From Eubacteriales bacterium (lineage in GTDB: Bacteria > Bacillota > Clostridia > Lachnospirales > Lachnospiraceae): a stretch of DNA of 56,622 nucleotides. The translations under genes were made by a program, and so were the position numbers. The stretch lies in NCBI GenBank assembly GCA_030526715.1, contig JAUNCG010000008.1, positions 1 to 56,622 of the forward strand. Direction: 5' to 3'. Shown in pieces: positions 34,199 through 42,790 of the stretch. The notes beneath the pieces are model-generated. The model saw nothing but the letters and a program-made list of their open reading frames with translations. It was not told the DNA's origin and did not search any database. Numbering within the stretch: position 1 is the first letter of the stretch; every line of letters starts with the position of its first letter.

Positions 34199-35319
34199 TG
34201 GCGACAGTATATTTGCATATCGGGATGCCGAAGACCGGAACCTCGGCGCTGCAGAGATTTCTGGCAGTCAATCGGCCGGTGCTGGAAACATATGGGCTGA
34301 GCTTTCCGGATCTGGGATTTCGCTTCCCGGGACGGGGAGAGAACCGCAACGGATATTTTCTTCTGGGAGAGGGATATACGCCGGAGGGGGCGGCTGCCTG
34401 TGAATGGAAAAGAAAGGAATACCACGAAGGGATTGCAGAGCTTGCAAGGCTGGGAAGGGCGTATTCACGGATCATCCTTTCCGACGAGGGGCTCTGGTGG
34501 GGCGGCAGACGCAGACCTTTGTTCTGGCCTGAATTAAAGAAGGATTTTGAAAAAGCAGGACTGGAGCTTAGAGTGATCGTGTATCTTCGGCGGCAGGATG
34601 ATTTCGTCCAGTCCCGCTGGGCGCAGGTCATTAAGGAAGGGCAGAGCAGCAGCTTTGAGGATTACATCAGGGAGTCGTGTGAAAAAAATTATCCGCTGGA
34701 TTATGCGGAATATCTTTCAAAGATCGGTTCCGTGATTGGAAAAGAGAATGTCCTTGTCCGTGTCTATGAACGCGGTCAGTTTGCGGGAGAAGAGCAGACG
34801 ATCTTTTCGGATTTTCTTGATATCTTCGGGAGAAAGATGACAGACGGATTTGAGGCGGGAGAGACGGTCAACAATCTGAGTCTGGAAGGCGGTTATACAC
34901 ATCTGCAGCGTTATGTGAATCTGAGCGATGGAACGGCGTCGGAGAAGAAGCCTCTGAGCGAGATGATACGCAGGATGCAGAGTGAGGATGTGAACATACA
35001 GAAGCGGCGGCATGAAATGTATTTTGCATCGGAGGAGCGCCGGAGATCGTTCATGGATTCTTTTGCAGAGAGCAACAGCATTGTGGCGAGGGAGTATCTG
35101 GGACGAGAGGACGGCAGGCTGTTTTATCAGGAGGAGACGAAGACGGCGGCGCAGGATCGGATGGAGATGCTGGGAGATCTGACAGCGTTGCTGGGAGAGA
35201 TGGAACAGGCGCAGCAGAAGGAGTACGCTTCTTTTCGGAAAGAGCTTCAGAGTCTGAAGCGCGAGATGAGAGCGCAGCGTTTGTCAGTGTGGCTAAAAAA
35301 TAAGTTTTCCGGACACTGA
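34198..35319 (+). CDS. Sulfotransferase-like protein, paralogue 3
   Basis: 373 residues. The ATG at 34198 is favoured over the GTG at 34195 by ribosome binding site spacing (7 nt from CGGAGG) and by alignment with the paralogues (MATVYLHIGMPKTGTSALQ). 3'-phosphate motif YLRRQDDFVQSRW near 128-140. The body follows the same plan as paralogues 1 and 2 but is the most diverged. The C-terminal coiled coil is shorter and ends in a less basic tail. Last gene of the operon; no terminator is visible before sigG. Confidence 0.8.
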   Translation: MATVYLHIGMPKTGTSALQRFLAVNRPVLETYGLSFPDLGFRFPGRGENRNGYFLLGEGYTPEGAAACEWKRKEYHEGIAELARLGRAYSRIILSDEGLWWGGRRRPLFWPELKKDFEKAGLELRVIVYLRRQDDFVQSRWAQVIKEGQSSSFEDYIRESCEKNYPLDYAEYLSKIGSVIGKENVLVRVYERGQFAGEEQTIFSDFLDIFGRKMTDGFEAGETVNNLSLEGGYTHLQRYVNLSDGTASEKKPLSEMIRRMQSEDVNIQKRRHEMYFASEERRRSFMDSFAESNSIVAREYLGREDGRLFYQEETKTAAQDRMEMLGDLTALLGEMEQAQQKEYASFRKELQSLKREMRAQRLSVWLKNKFSGH

Positions 35320-35438
35320 CAGCGGTAAAACTGTTTGTCAAGGTCTAATAATTTTAATATTTTCTGCGAAATCGCATAAATGAGTGCCATTGTGAGAATT
35401 ACTCTACTAGAAACTATTTTCCAGGAGGGATTCTTGCA

Positions 35439-36215
35439 ATGGCACTTAGTAAAGTTGAGATATGCGGCGTAAATACATCCAGACTGCCGCTGCTGTCAGA
35501 AGCGGAGAAGGCGGAACTGTTTCGAAGGATCCGTCAGGGAGACCGCGAGGCGCGGGAGCAGTGCATCCGGGGAAATCTGCGTCTGGTATTGAGCGTGATC
35601 AAGCGTTTTTCGGGGAGCAATGAGAATGTCGATGATTTGTTTCAGATCGGATGTATCGGTCTGATGAAAGCCATCGACAATTTTAATACAGAGCTGGAAG
35701 TGAAATTTTCCACCTATGCGGTGCCTATGATCATCGGAGAGATCCGGCGTTATCTGCGGGATAACAATGCGATCCGGGTGAGCCGTTCTCTCAGAGAGAC
35801 CGCCTATAAGGCGCTGTATACGAAGGATGCCTATGTGAAAAAGAATCTTCGGGAACCTACGATCAATGAGATCGCGCAGGAGATCGGGATTTCCAGAGAG
35901 GATATCGTGTACGCCATGGATGCGATCCAGAGTCCCATGAGTCTGTACGATCCCGTATACTCTGAGGGCGGCGATACGCTCTATGTGATGGATCAGATCA
36001 GTGACAAGAAGAATAAAGAGGAGCGCTGGGTAGAGTCTATTGCTTTGGCGGAGGCCCTGCGCAGACTGAATGAGCGGGAACGAAATATCATCACTATGCG
36101 TTATTATGAGGGGAAGACCCAGATGGAGGTGGCAGAGGAGATCGGAATCTCTCAGGCGCAGGTCAGCAGACTGGAAAAGAGCGCGCTAGGCAACATGCGA
36201 AATTATCTGAGGTGA
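35439..36215 (+). CDS. sigG: Late forespore sigma factor sigma-G
   Basis: 258 residues, opening with the sigma-G hallmark KVEICGVNTSRLPLL. Region 2 (NLRLVLSVIKRFSGSNENVDD, FQIGCIGLMKAIDNF) and region 4 (KTQMEVAEEIGISQAQVSRLEK) are highly conserved. It directs late forespore genes. CAGGAGGG lies about 9 nt before the ATG. A GCATA motif (35374-35378) is at best a weak match to a sigma-F/G -35, and I cannot define the promoter. In most clostridia sigG follows sigE directly; here 12.4 kb lies between. Confidence 0.97.
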   Translation: MALSKVEICGVNTSRLPLLSEAEKAELFRRIRQGDREAREQCIRGNLRLVLSVIKRFSGSNENVDDLFQIGCIGLMKAIDNFNTELEVKFSTYAVPMIIGEIRRYLRDNNAIRVSRSLRETAYKALYTKDAYVKKNLREPTINEIAQEIGISREDIVYAMDAIQSPMSLYDPVYSEGGDTLYVMDQISDKKNKEERWVESIALAEALRRLNERERNIITMRYYEGKTQMEVAEEIGISQAQVSRLEKSALGNMRNYLR

Positions 36216-36237
36216 TGCAAAAGGAAGAGAAGAAGCC

Positions 36238-36486
36238 TTAAGGACAGCCGGGTTTTCCGGGAAGCTCAACCAGAATGATATCGTCGCCGATCTGACAGAT
36301 GCACTTCCACGGGATGGACAGCGTGCTGTCGCGGCCGAACCAGCAGGAGAAGCGCCCGGGACCCGGGACGATCAGATCTGTCACGAGGCCGGTCTTGCAG
36401 TCGATCTCCACATCCATCACACAGCCCAGAGAGGCACAGGTGCAGATATTTATGACTTCTTTTTGACGGAGCTCACAGATGCGCAT
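36238..36486 (-). CDS. YlmC/YmxH-family sporulation protein (PRC-barrel)
   Basis: 82 residues, the family length. It opens with the typical MRICELRQKEVINI(C) and has G-CVMDVEIDCKTG and LIVPGPG segments forming a PRC-type beta-barrel. The family is confined to spore-formers and lies near sporulation genes; no molecular function is established. Convergent with sigG with a 22-bp gap and no terminator visible. Confidence 0.85.
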   Translation of the reverse strand: MRICELRQKEVINICTCASLGCVMDVEIDCKTGLVTDLIVPGPGRFSCWFGRDSTLSIPWKCICQIGDDIILVELPGKPGCP

Positions 36487-36596
36487 GGATGATCCCCAAC
36501 GTCTTTTTTACAGTATATGCAGAAGTGAACGGATTGCTATAATTTAAAATACGGCTTTGTCAGTCTCCCCCATGCCTATGTATTTTTTTCAAAATG

Positions 36597-36626
36597 TTGA
36601 CACATGTACTCGGAGTGGGATATACT
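36597..36626 (+). promoter_or_regulatory. Promoter of nrdR
   Basis: TTGACA (36597-36602), 18-bp spacer, TATACT (36621-36626), about 76 bp before the start codon. Confidence 0.75.
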
Positions 36627-36702
36627 CAGAATAACCATGGGAGCGTCTGGGATGTTTCCGGATTTCAGGGACGAATGTATTGGGTGTAAAGGGGGAGACG
36701 GG

Positions 36703-37152
36703 ATGAGATGTCCGTTTTGCAGTGAAGATAATACGAGGGTAGTGGATTCCAGACCGGTTGAAGACAATTTCTCGATCCGCAGGCGCAGACTCTGCGATTC
36801 CTGCGGGAAGCGTTTTACTACATATGAAAAGGTGGAGACCATACCGCTGATCGTGATCAAGAAGGATGAGACGAGAGAACAGTATGACAGACAGAAGCTG
36901 GCTAACGGAGTGATACGCGCATGCTATAAGCGTCCGGTGCCGACGCAGGCCATCAATGATGTGGTAGATAAGATCGAGACCAAGATCTTTGAGCGGGAGG
37001 AACGTGAGATCGCCAGCAGCGAGATCGGTGAGATCGTGATGGAGCAGATCAAGGATCTGGATCCGGTAGCCTATGTGCGGTTCGCATCGGTATACCGTGA
37101 GTTTAAGGACGTGAATACGTTTATGGATGAGCTGAAGAAGTTTTTGAATTGA
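36703..37152 (+). CDS. nrdR: Transcriptional repressor NrdR
   Basis: 149 residues from the ATG at 36703 (GGGGGAG 6 nt upstream). N-terminal zinc ribbon with MRCPFC and CDSCGKRF, then the ATP-cone (about 48-140) with the IKKDETREQYDRQKL segment. NrdR senses dATP/ATP and represses ribonucleotide reductase genes, none of which are in the window. Confidence 0.96.
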   Translation: MRCPFCSEDNTRVVDSRPVEDNFSIRRRRLCDSCGKRFTTYEKVETIPLIVIKKDETREQYDRQKLANGVIRACYKRPVPTQAINDVVDKIETKIFEREEREIASSEIGEIVMEQIKDLDPVAYVRFASVYREFKDVNTFMDELKKFLN

Positions 37153-37160
37153 CAGAGTGT

Positions 37161-37187
37161 ATACCTCGCCTGATCGCGGCGGGGTAT
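37161..37187 (+). terminator. Terminator-like hairpin after nrdR
   Basis: ATACCTCGCC (37161-37170) pairs with GGCGGGGTAT (37178-37187) with one G-U. The downstream CTTTGCTT is a weak U-tract, so it may be partial or an attenuator before the DUF5717 gene. Confidence 0.6.
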
Positions 37188-37215
37188 CTTTGCTTATAGA
37201 GGATGGAGAAAAACA

Positions 37216-40200
37216 TTGAAGAGAAAAATGAATGATTTATGGAATGGAAAGATTGCATATGCGCCGAAGATACCGACCTTTTCGGCAGACCGGCTGGACG
37301 GTATCGTTCCTGCCGGCGAGCGGTTCGGAGTGCGCTTTTTTGCCAAAGCCGCAGAGGGCAGTATTCTTCAGGGATTTCTGTATTCTACCAATGTCCGGGT
37401 GAAGGTACAGCCCGCCATGTTTGAGGGAGCGAAGATCGACTTTCGGCTTACGCTGGATAGCAAAGGCCTGCAGGAGGACGATAGCGTGGAAGGCGCCGTG
37501 ATCTTCTGTACGACGGAGGGAGAGTATCATGTTCCTTATCGGTTTATGATGGAGAGCGGGAATCGGCAGGAGCAGCCGCAGCCCCTGCATATGACTCCGG
37601 AGGAATTTGCGGCGCAGGCGCAGGCAGACTATGCCGGAGCGTATGTCCGGTTTGTATCCAGAGAGTTCGCAGTGCTGGTAAAAGACTGGGGCGGCAATTA
37701 TGGGGCGCTATATGAGGGGATTTGTACACAGTCCTTGTCCTATCAGAGCATGGAGCAGTTTCTCATCGGCGCTGGTCTAAAGCTTCCTGTAAGCTTGAAG
37801 GCACAGACCGACAAGGTATGCTTCAAGGGGATCGTTCAGTCCGTGAAGGAGGAAATCCTTCTGACAAAGGATACTTGGGGCTTTGCGGGGATCCGGGTGA
37901 GCAGCGATGCAGATTTTTTGACGGTGGAACGCCCGGAGATCACTACAGAGGAATTTGTCGGAAGCAGCTATAGTCTCGGATACTATATTCATAAAGAAAA
38001 GCTTCATGCGGGGCGCAATCTGGCGCGTCTGACGATCACCTGCGGGTGTGAGACGATCTGCTGTACCGTGGAGGTGCGAAAAGAGCAGGAGCCGCAGCGC
38101 CATGCGTTGCGCAGAGCAGGGAAACAGGGACTGGCGGAGCTGGCGCGGATCTACATAGATTATTGCGCGGGACGAAAAGAGAAATCCGTATGGATCGAAG
38201 AGTCGCTTTGCAAGATCGCACAATGCCGCGGGACGGGAGATGAACGGATCTTTTTCGATTTCTATGAGACATTTCTTCTATATGAGAAGGAAGCGTGGGA
38301 GGCGGCGGATCGGAAGCTGTCCCTTTTGTCGGAACGCAGAGAAGAGCTGGAGATCCCGGAGTGGAAGGGGTGCTATCTGTACCTCTCCACCCTGCAGAAC
38401 ACGGAGCGCAGCTATCTGGAGTATGTGCGTGAGGAAGTGGCACAGCTGTTTACGCAGAACCGGGAGAACTGGATTTTGCAGTGGCTCTTATTCCGGCTGA
38501 GTCCGCATCTGCTGAAAAATGATACGGAGAAGCTGGATGCGATCCGCAGACAGTATCTTGGCGGATGTCACAGTATCGTAATGTATTTGGAGGCGTGGGA
38601 GATCCTGAAGAATGAACCGCTGCAGCTGCGTCGGCTGGGCGACTTTGAAGTACAGCTGCTGCATTTTCTGTGCAGACATGATCTGCTTGACCGTGAGATC
38701 TGTGGACAGACGGCACAGCTGGCCATGCGTGTACAGAGCTTTGACCGGCTTCTCTTTGAGATCCTGTGCAGCGGTCAGGAAAAATATCCGACCAAAAATA
38801 TGCTGACGGCGATCTGCACCATGTTGATCAAGGGACATCGAACAGAAGCAAGGTATGAAAAATGGTATGAGCTTGGGATTTTGGAGGATGTGCGTCTGAC
38901 CGGGCTGTATGAATATTATATTGAGACGATTCCGAATCTGGGAGATCGTATGCTGCCGGAGTCTGTGCGGAGATATTTCGGTTATCATAATACGATGGAC
39001 TATGTGCGTAAGGCTGCGGTCTATGCGAATATTATTCGTAACCGCAGCAGGGATGCGCAGACTTGGCAGCTTTATCGTTATGAAATGGAGCGGTTTATGG
39101 AAGAGCAGCTGGCGGCGTGCAGGATCAATCATGATCTGGCGCTGATCTATGAGACGCTGCTCACAAAGGAAATGCTGAGCGACCAACTCATCGAAGGACT
39201 CTCCAAGCTGATGTTTGTGGGAGAAGTATCCTGCAGCCTGCCGCACATGCGTCATGTAGTGGTGATCCATGAACAGCTGCGGCAGGAACAGAGAGTTCCG
39301 CTGGCGGAGGGGAGAGCCTATGTGCATCTGTATAGTCCGAATTGTAGCATTTTGCTCGAGGATGAAGAGGGAAGAAGGTTCGCGGATCCTTCCCTGTATC
39401 GGTATGAACGTCTGCTGACACGGCCGCTGTTTGAAGAGTATTGCAGGGAGAGACCGGAGCATGCAGCGGGATTTATTTTGCACGACTGCTGCAGCGAAGG
39501 CACGGAGGTTGGGATCACGCAGGAGAATGCGCGCAGGTTTGTTCTTCTGTGCGGACTTCCCGAGATACGGGAGAGCTATCGCAGAAAGCTGGAGCGACTG
39601 CTGCTGGAATACTATTATGAGCATCCGCAGACAGAAGCTCTGGAGGAATTTTTAAATGGCCTTCAGGAGGAGACTCTGGTTGGCACACACCGAAAGGAAT
39701 TGATCGAGCTGCTGGCAGGAGCAGGACTCGCTGGGCGTGCTCTGGCGTTGATCTATGCCTACGGCGCGGAGCATGTGCGCCCCGGGGTACTGGTTCAGAT
39801 AGCCAGCCGGGAGGTACAGGAGCAGGAGTTTGAAAGATCGGATCAGCTGCTTGCACTATGTGAGCAGTGCTTTGCGCAGCATGTCTATGATGAAAATATA
39901 CTGCGTTATCTGATACAGTATTTTGAAGGATCGCTCATGCAGATGAAGGAGCTGTGGAGAGCTGCAAGGGGCTTTGATCTGCAGACCTACAGTCTGGAGG
40001 AACGGATACTGACGCTGCTTTTGTATCTGGGCGGTCATGCATGTGTGAAGGTGTCCGGAGACGGGACCGTGCAGAGCTATGGTATGGAGGATACAGAAGC
40101 GATCTTTGTGTCCTATGCAAAGCAACAGGGTAAGGCGCGTCTCTGTAGAGGGTATTTGATCTTGAAATCCCATGAGTATTTTGTTTTGGGAAGATCTATG

Positions 40201-40800
40201 GAAGAGGAGACGGCAGAGCAGCTGGCGTATTATGTGAGTGCCGGGAACGGTGTGCCGACAGTGTGTCGTCTTGCGCTGCTGCGCTGGTATAGTGAGAAGC
40301 ACAGCTGCTCGGCAGGAGAACTGATGTGGCGCGATCGCCTTTTTGAAGCGGCTGCTGAAGCAGGACAGATTTTTGCATTTTACCGTAAGCTTCCGATGAA
40401 GCTGCTGCGCAGATATCAGCTTCAGGATAAATTCATTCTGGAATACCGGACGAATCCAAAGGATCTTGTGACACTGTATTATCGCATCAACGATGGGGAG
40501 GAGAAACGCCTGCCCCTGCGGGACAGCTTCGCAGGGATATTTAGCGGAGCATTTACGATGTTTTATCATGATCGCCTGACTTGGCATTTTGTAGTGGAGA
40601 CGAAGGAAGGAAAAAAAGAGACGGCAGAGCAGACCTTTCTCCATGAAAAACGTCCGGCCAAAGGAGCCTGTAGCAGATATGATCTGATCAACCGACTCAT
40701 TGAGGCGCAGGAGAAGCATGATAGTGAGAGCTGGAATGAGATCAGACGGCAGTATATCGGACAGCAGTATCTGGTGGACGAGCTGTTTAAACTGAGTTAG
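37216..40800 (+). CDS. Large protein of unknown function (DUF5717-like)
   Basis: 1194 residues from a TTG start; GGAG is 7 nt upstream, while the next in-frame ATG (37228) would leave 19 nt. No signal or membrane segment. Residues about 20-110 and 160-280 look like two beta-sandwich domains, each ending near a CxxxC or ETI-type strand. From about 290 to 1090 the protein is almost all helical, consistent with degenerate TPR/HEAT-type repeats (many L-x-x-L-Y and W-x-x-A pairs). A third beta-sandwich (about 1100-1170) and a short helix close it. It heads an operon with the next two genes (16-nt and 3-nt gaps). I recall this as DUF5717, found with DUF5716 in Lachnospiraceae; function unknown. Confidence 0.7.
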   Translation: MKRKMNDLWNGKIAYAPKIPTFSADRLDGIVPAGERFGVRFFAKAAEGSILQGFLYSTNVRVKVQPAMFEGAKIDFRLTLDSKGLQEDDSVEGAVIFCTTEGEYHVPYRFMMESGNRQEQPQPLHMTPEEFAAQAQADYAGAYVRFVSREFAVLVKDWGGNYGALYEGICTQSLSYQSMEQFLIGAGLKLPVSLKAQTDKVCFKGIVQSVKEEILLTKDTWGFAGIRVSSDADFLTVERPEITTEEFVGSSYSLGYYIHKEKLHAGRNLARLTITCGCETICCTVEVRKEQEPQRHALRRAGKQGLAELARIYIDYCAGRKEKSVWIEESLCKIAQCRGTGDERIFFDFYETFLLYEKEAWEAADRKLSLLSERREELEIPEWKGCYLYLSTLQNTERSYLEYVREEVAQLFTQNRENWILQWLLFRLSPHLLKNDTEKLDAIRRQYLGGCHSIVMYLEAWEILKNEPLQLRRLGDFEVQLLHFLCRHDLLDREICGQTAQLAMRVQSFDRLLFEILCSGQEKYPTKNMLTAICTMLIKGHRTEARYEKWYELGILEDVRLTGLYEYYIETIPNLGDRMLPESVRRYFGYHNTMDYVRKAAVYANIIRNRSRDAQTWQLYRYEMERFMEEQLAACRINHDLALIYETLLTKEMLSDQLIEGLSKLMFVGEVSCSLPHMRHVVVIHEQLRQEQRVPLAEGRAYVHLYSPNCSILLEDEEGRRFADPSLYRYERLLTRPLFEEYCRERPEHAAGFILHDCCSEGTEVGITQENARRFVLLCGLPEIRESYRRKLERLLLEYYYEHPQTEALEEFLNGLQEETLVGTHRKELIELLAGAGLAGRALALIYAYGAEHVRPGVLVQIASREVQEQEFERSDQLLALCEQCFAQHVYDENILRYLIQYFEGSLMQMKELWRAARGFDLQTYSLEERILTLLLYLGGHACVKVSGDGTVQSYGMEDTEAIFVSYAKQQGKARLCRGYLILKSHEYFVLGRSMEEETAEQLAYYVSAGNGVPTVCRLALLRWYSEKHSCSAGELMWRDRLFEAAAEAGQIFAFYRKLPMKLLRRYQLQDKFILEYRTNPKDLVTLYYRINDGEEKRLPLRDSFAGIFSGAFTMFYHDRLTWHFVVETKEGKKETAEQTFLHEKRPAKGACSRYDLINRLIEAQEKHDSESWNEIRRQYIGQQYLVDELFKLS

Positions 40801-40816
40801 ATAACAGGAGAAGAAT

Positions 40817-41971
40817 ATGAGAATGCGAATCATCGGATTAGATCTGGATTTTCCATATTCCCAGATTTCGATTTACAGTGAACAGAATAGAGAGCCGGAG
40901 ACACTGAGCATGTCGGCACAGGAACAGCGGTTTCTGATCCCTGTGCCGGAAGGACTGTATCGGTGCGTGGATAACGGTCTGGAAAAGGGGACGGTCATGC
41001 TGACGGAGTTCATCCGGGACGCTCTGAGTCTGGTGAAGCCGCTGCCGGATCCTGCCATGGTATGTATGATGGTGACGATGAAAGAAATGTGCCGCCCATG
41101 GACGGAGGTGATCCGACTGGCGTGTGAGAAGCTCGGCATCGGACAGGTGTTTTTACAGTCACATCGGGAGAGCTTTTTTTCCTATACGCTGCATCAGAAA
41201 AAAGAACTCTGGCAGCATAAGGTAGCTCTTTTTGAATATGAGGATGCGAGAATCATGTCCTATGTGCTGGAGATCGATTACGGAACCAGACCGGCGCTGG
41301 TACAGGTAACTCCGGGACGGGTGCTGGAGCTGGGGGCGGCCGGCCGCAGGAGTTCGGAGGACTGGGATCGCAGAAGAGATGAGAAATTCCTTGAGATGAT
41401 CAGAGAAATGTTTCAGGGAGAGAGCTTTTCTTCGGTTTTTTTGATCGGAGAAAGCTTTGACAAGGTTTGGGCGGCGGAATCCGTGCGCTTCCTGTGCAAA
41501 CGGCGGCATGTATTTCAGGGGCGCAACCTGTACACGAAGGGCGCCTGCTATGCGGCCTGTGAGAAGGCGGGAGTGCAGAGTATGACAGCAGATTTCCTGT
41601 ATCAGAGCGAGGATATGGTAGAGATGAACCTGAGCATGCAGCTGAAGGTGCGGGGCAGACAGAAGGAGCATCTGCTGGTGAGCGCCGGTCAGAACTGGTA
41701 CGAGGCGGTACACACCTGCGAAATCCTGCTGGATGATGAGAAGGAGCTGCTGCTCTACAGTAAGTCCATGGTGGACGGGGCGACGGCGAGCTACAGCATT
41801 GCTCTGCCGGATCTGCCGAAGAGACCGCCGAGGACGACACGGCTGGAAATAAAGATCGCCTTTCGCTCGGCAGACCATTGTCGGATCACGATCCGTGATC
41901 TCGGCTTTGGGGAGTTCTTTGCAAGCTCCGGTCTGGTGTGGGAAAGTGAACTGGAATTGTCGGAGGGATAA
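40817..41971 (+). CDS. DUF5716-like protein with a degenerate Hsp70/actin-type fold
   Basis: 384 residues, cytoplasmic. AGGAGAAG is 5 nt before the ATG. No family with a known function is recognised. The opening IIGLDLDFPYSQISIY sits where Hsp70 has its phosphate-1 loop. SSVFLIGESFDKVWAAESV followed by YTKGACYAACEKAG resembles the adenosine motif and the EAVAxGAA helix of Hsp70, at the right distance. The C-terminal part (LEIKIAFRSADHCRITIRDLGFGEF) resembles the substrate-binding beta-sandwich of DnaK. Canonical catalytic Asp/Gly residues are mostly altered, so ATP hydrolysis may be lost. This fold call is by eye. Probably partners the large DUF5717 protein. Confidence 0.6.
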   Translation: MRMRIIGLDLDFPYSQISIYSEQNREPETLSMSAQEQRFLIPVPEGLYRCVDNGLEKGTVMLTEFIRDALSLVKPLPDPAMVCMMVTMKEMCRPWTEVIRLACEKLGIGQVFLQSHRESFFSYTLHQKKELWQHKVALFEYEDARIMSYVLEIDYGTRPALVQVTPGRVLELGAAGRRSSEDWDRRRDEKFLEMIREMFQGESFSSVFLIGESFDKVWAAESVRFLCKRRHVFQGRNLYTKGACYAACEKAGVQSMTADFLYQSEDMVEMNLSMQLKVRGRQKEHLLVSAGQNWYEAVHTCEILLDDEKELLLYSKSMVDGATASYSIALPDLPKRPPRTTRLEIKIAFRSADHCRITIRDLGFGEFFASSGLVWESELELSEG

Positions 41972-41974
41972 GGG

Positions 41975-42763
41975 ATGAGTGGATATTATCTTTGTACAGT
42001 GCGTCATGCCGCACATCCATTTTATATAGAGACGATCGACCTTCATCTCTATACCATAGAGGAGCTGTGTTATTATCTGCAGCAGAATGTATATTTGATC
42101 GATGAGACGATCGTGAATGAGAAGCTGTGCAGCTGGCTGGGTGAGGAGCTCGGATTGAAGCGTCTGCAGCTTCGTCTGACCCGTGTGCTGGAGCATGAGC
42201 AGGATGAGCTGGCTTTTGTTTTGCCGATTTTTGAAGAGAGCGGCTATTTGTCGCAGCAGGAGCTGGAGTATTTCCGGGATCAGATGCTGGAGGTACTGCA
42301 GGAGCCTGTGCAGATACGTCAGAAAATGAAGGGCGATTATCTGGTGATGTATGGAAAATACACAAGCGCCATCGCGGAATATCGGGAAATACTGAGGAAG
42401 CAGAGCTTCGCGCGTATGGGAGTACAGTTCTATGCGGTGGTACTGGAAAATATGGCAGCGGCGTATGCGAAAATGTTCAGATTTGAAGAGGCGGCAGAGT
42501 GTCTGTGGGAATCCTATCAGACGCTGCGCTCAAAGAAGGTGTATGAAAAATATCTGCGTCTGCTTCCATTGTATATGACGGAAAAAGAGTGGCAGAACCG
42601 ATTGGCGGAGATCAAGGCAGATCGCGATGAGGCCAATCGCCTTCGCGCCGACAATGAGGCCATCTTCCGTGAGGCACAGGAGAGTGAGCTGACGCAGGCG
42701 TGGGAAGGCAGAAGTATGGATGAGCAGGTGGAGGCTCTCCGGGCAGAATATCTGGGGATTTAA
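41975..42763 (+). CDS. Helical, TPR-like protein of unknown function
   Basis: 262 residues, 3 nt after the DUF5716-like gene. Family not recognised. The N-terminal 100 residues are mixed (conserved-looking LHLYTIEELCYYLQQNVYLID). The middle (about 120-190) has two TPR-like hairpins (KYTSAIAEYREIL, FEEAAECLWESYQTL). The last 60 residues are a charged helix or coiled coil. A scaffold for the two upstream proteins is the simplest reading. Confidence 0.6.
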   Translation: MSGYYLCTVRHAAHPFYIETIDLHLYTIEELCYYLQQNVYLIDETIVNEKLCSWLGEELGLKRLQLRLTRVLEHEQDELAFVLPIFEESGYLSQQELEYFRDQMLEVLQEPVQIRQKMKGDYLVMYGKYTSAIAEYREILRKQSFARMGVQFYAVVLENMAAAYAKMFRFEEAAECLWESYQTLRSKKVYEKYLRLLPLYMTEKEWQNRLAEIKADRDEANRLRADNEAIFREAQESELTQAWEGRSMDEQVEALRAEYLGI

Positions 42764-42790
42764 CTGAATCAGACAAGCTTCCCTTCGACC

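Noticed and set aside
34152..34403. 83-codon frame overlapping the start of sulfotransferase 3
   Set aside because: Glycine- and serine-rich shadow frame; the overlapping sulfotransferase has the P-loop and a proper ribosome binding site.
23123..35319. Prophage, transposon or integrative element as the carrier of the island
   Set aside because: No integrase, transposase, phage or conjugation gene is present; only the 66-bp repeats around part of it hint at insertion.
35374..35409. Sigma-F or sigma-G promoter before sigG
   Set aside because: GCATA and a downstream GAGAATT / CTCTACTA are present, but neither spacing nor -10 sequence fits well enough to claim it.
38488..39624. 378-codon open frame antisense to the DUF5717 gene
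   Set aside because: Shadow of a long coding region; no ribosome binding site and biased composition.
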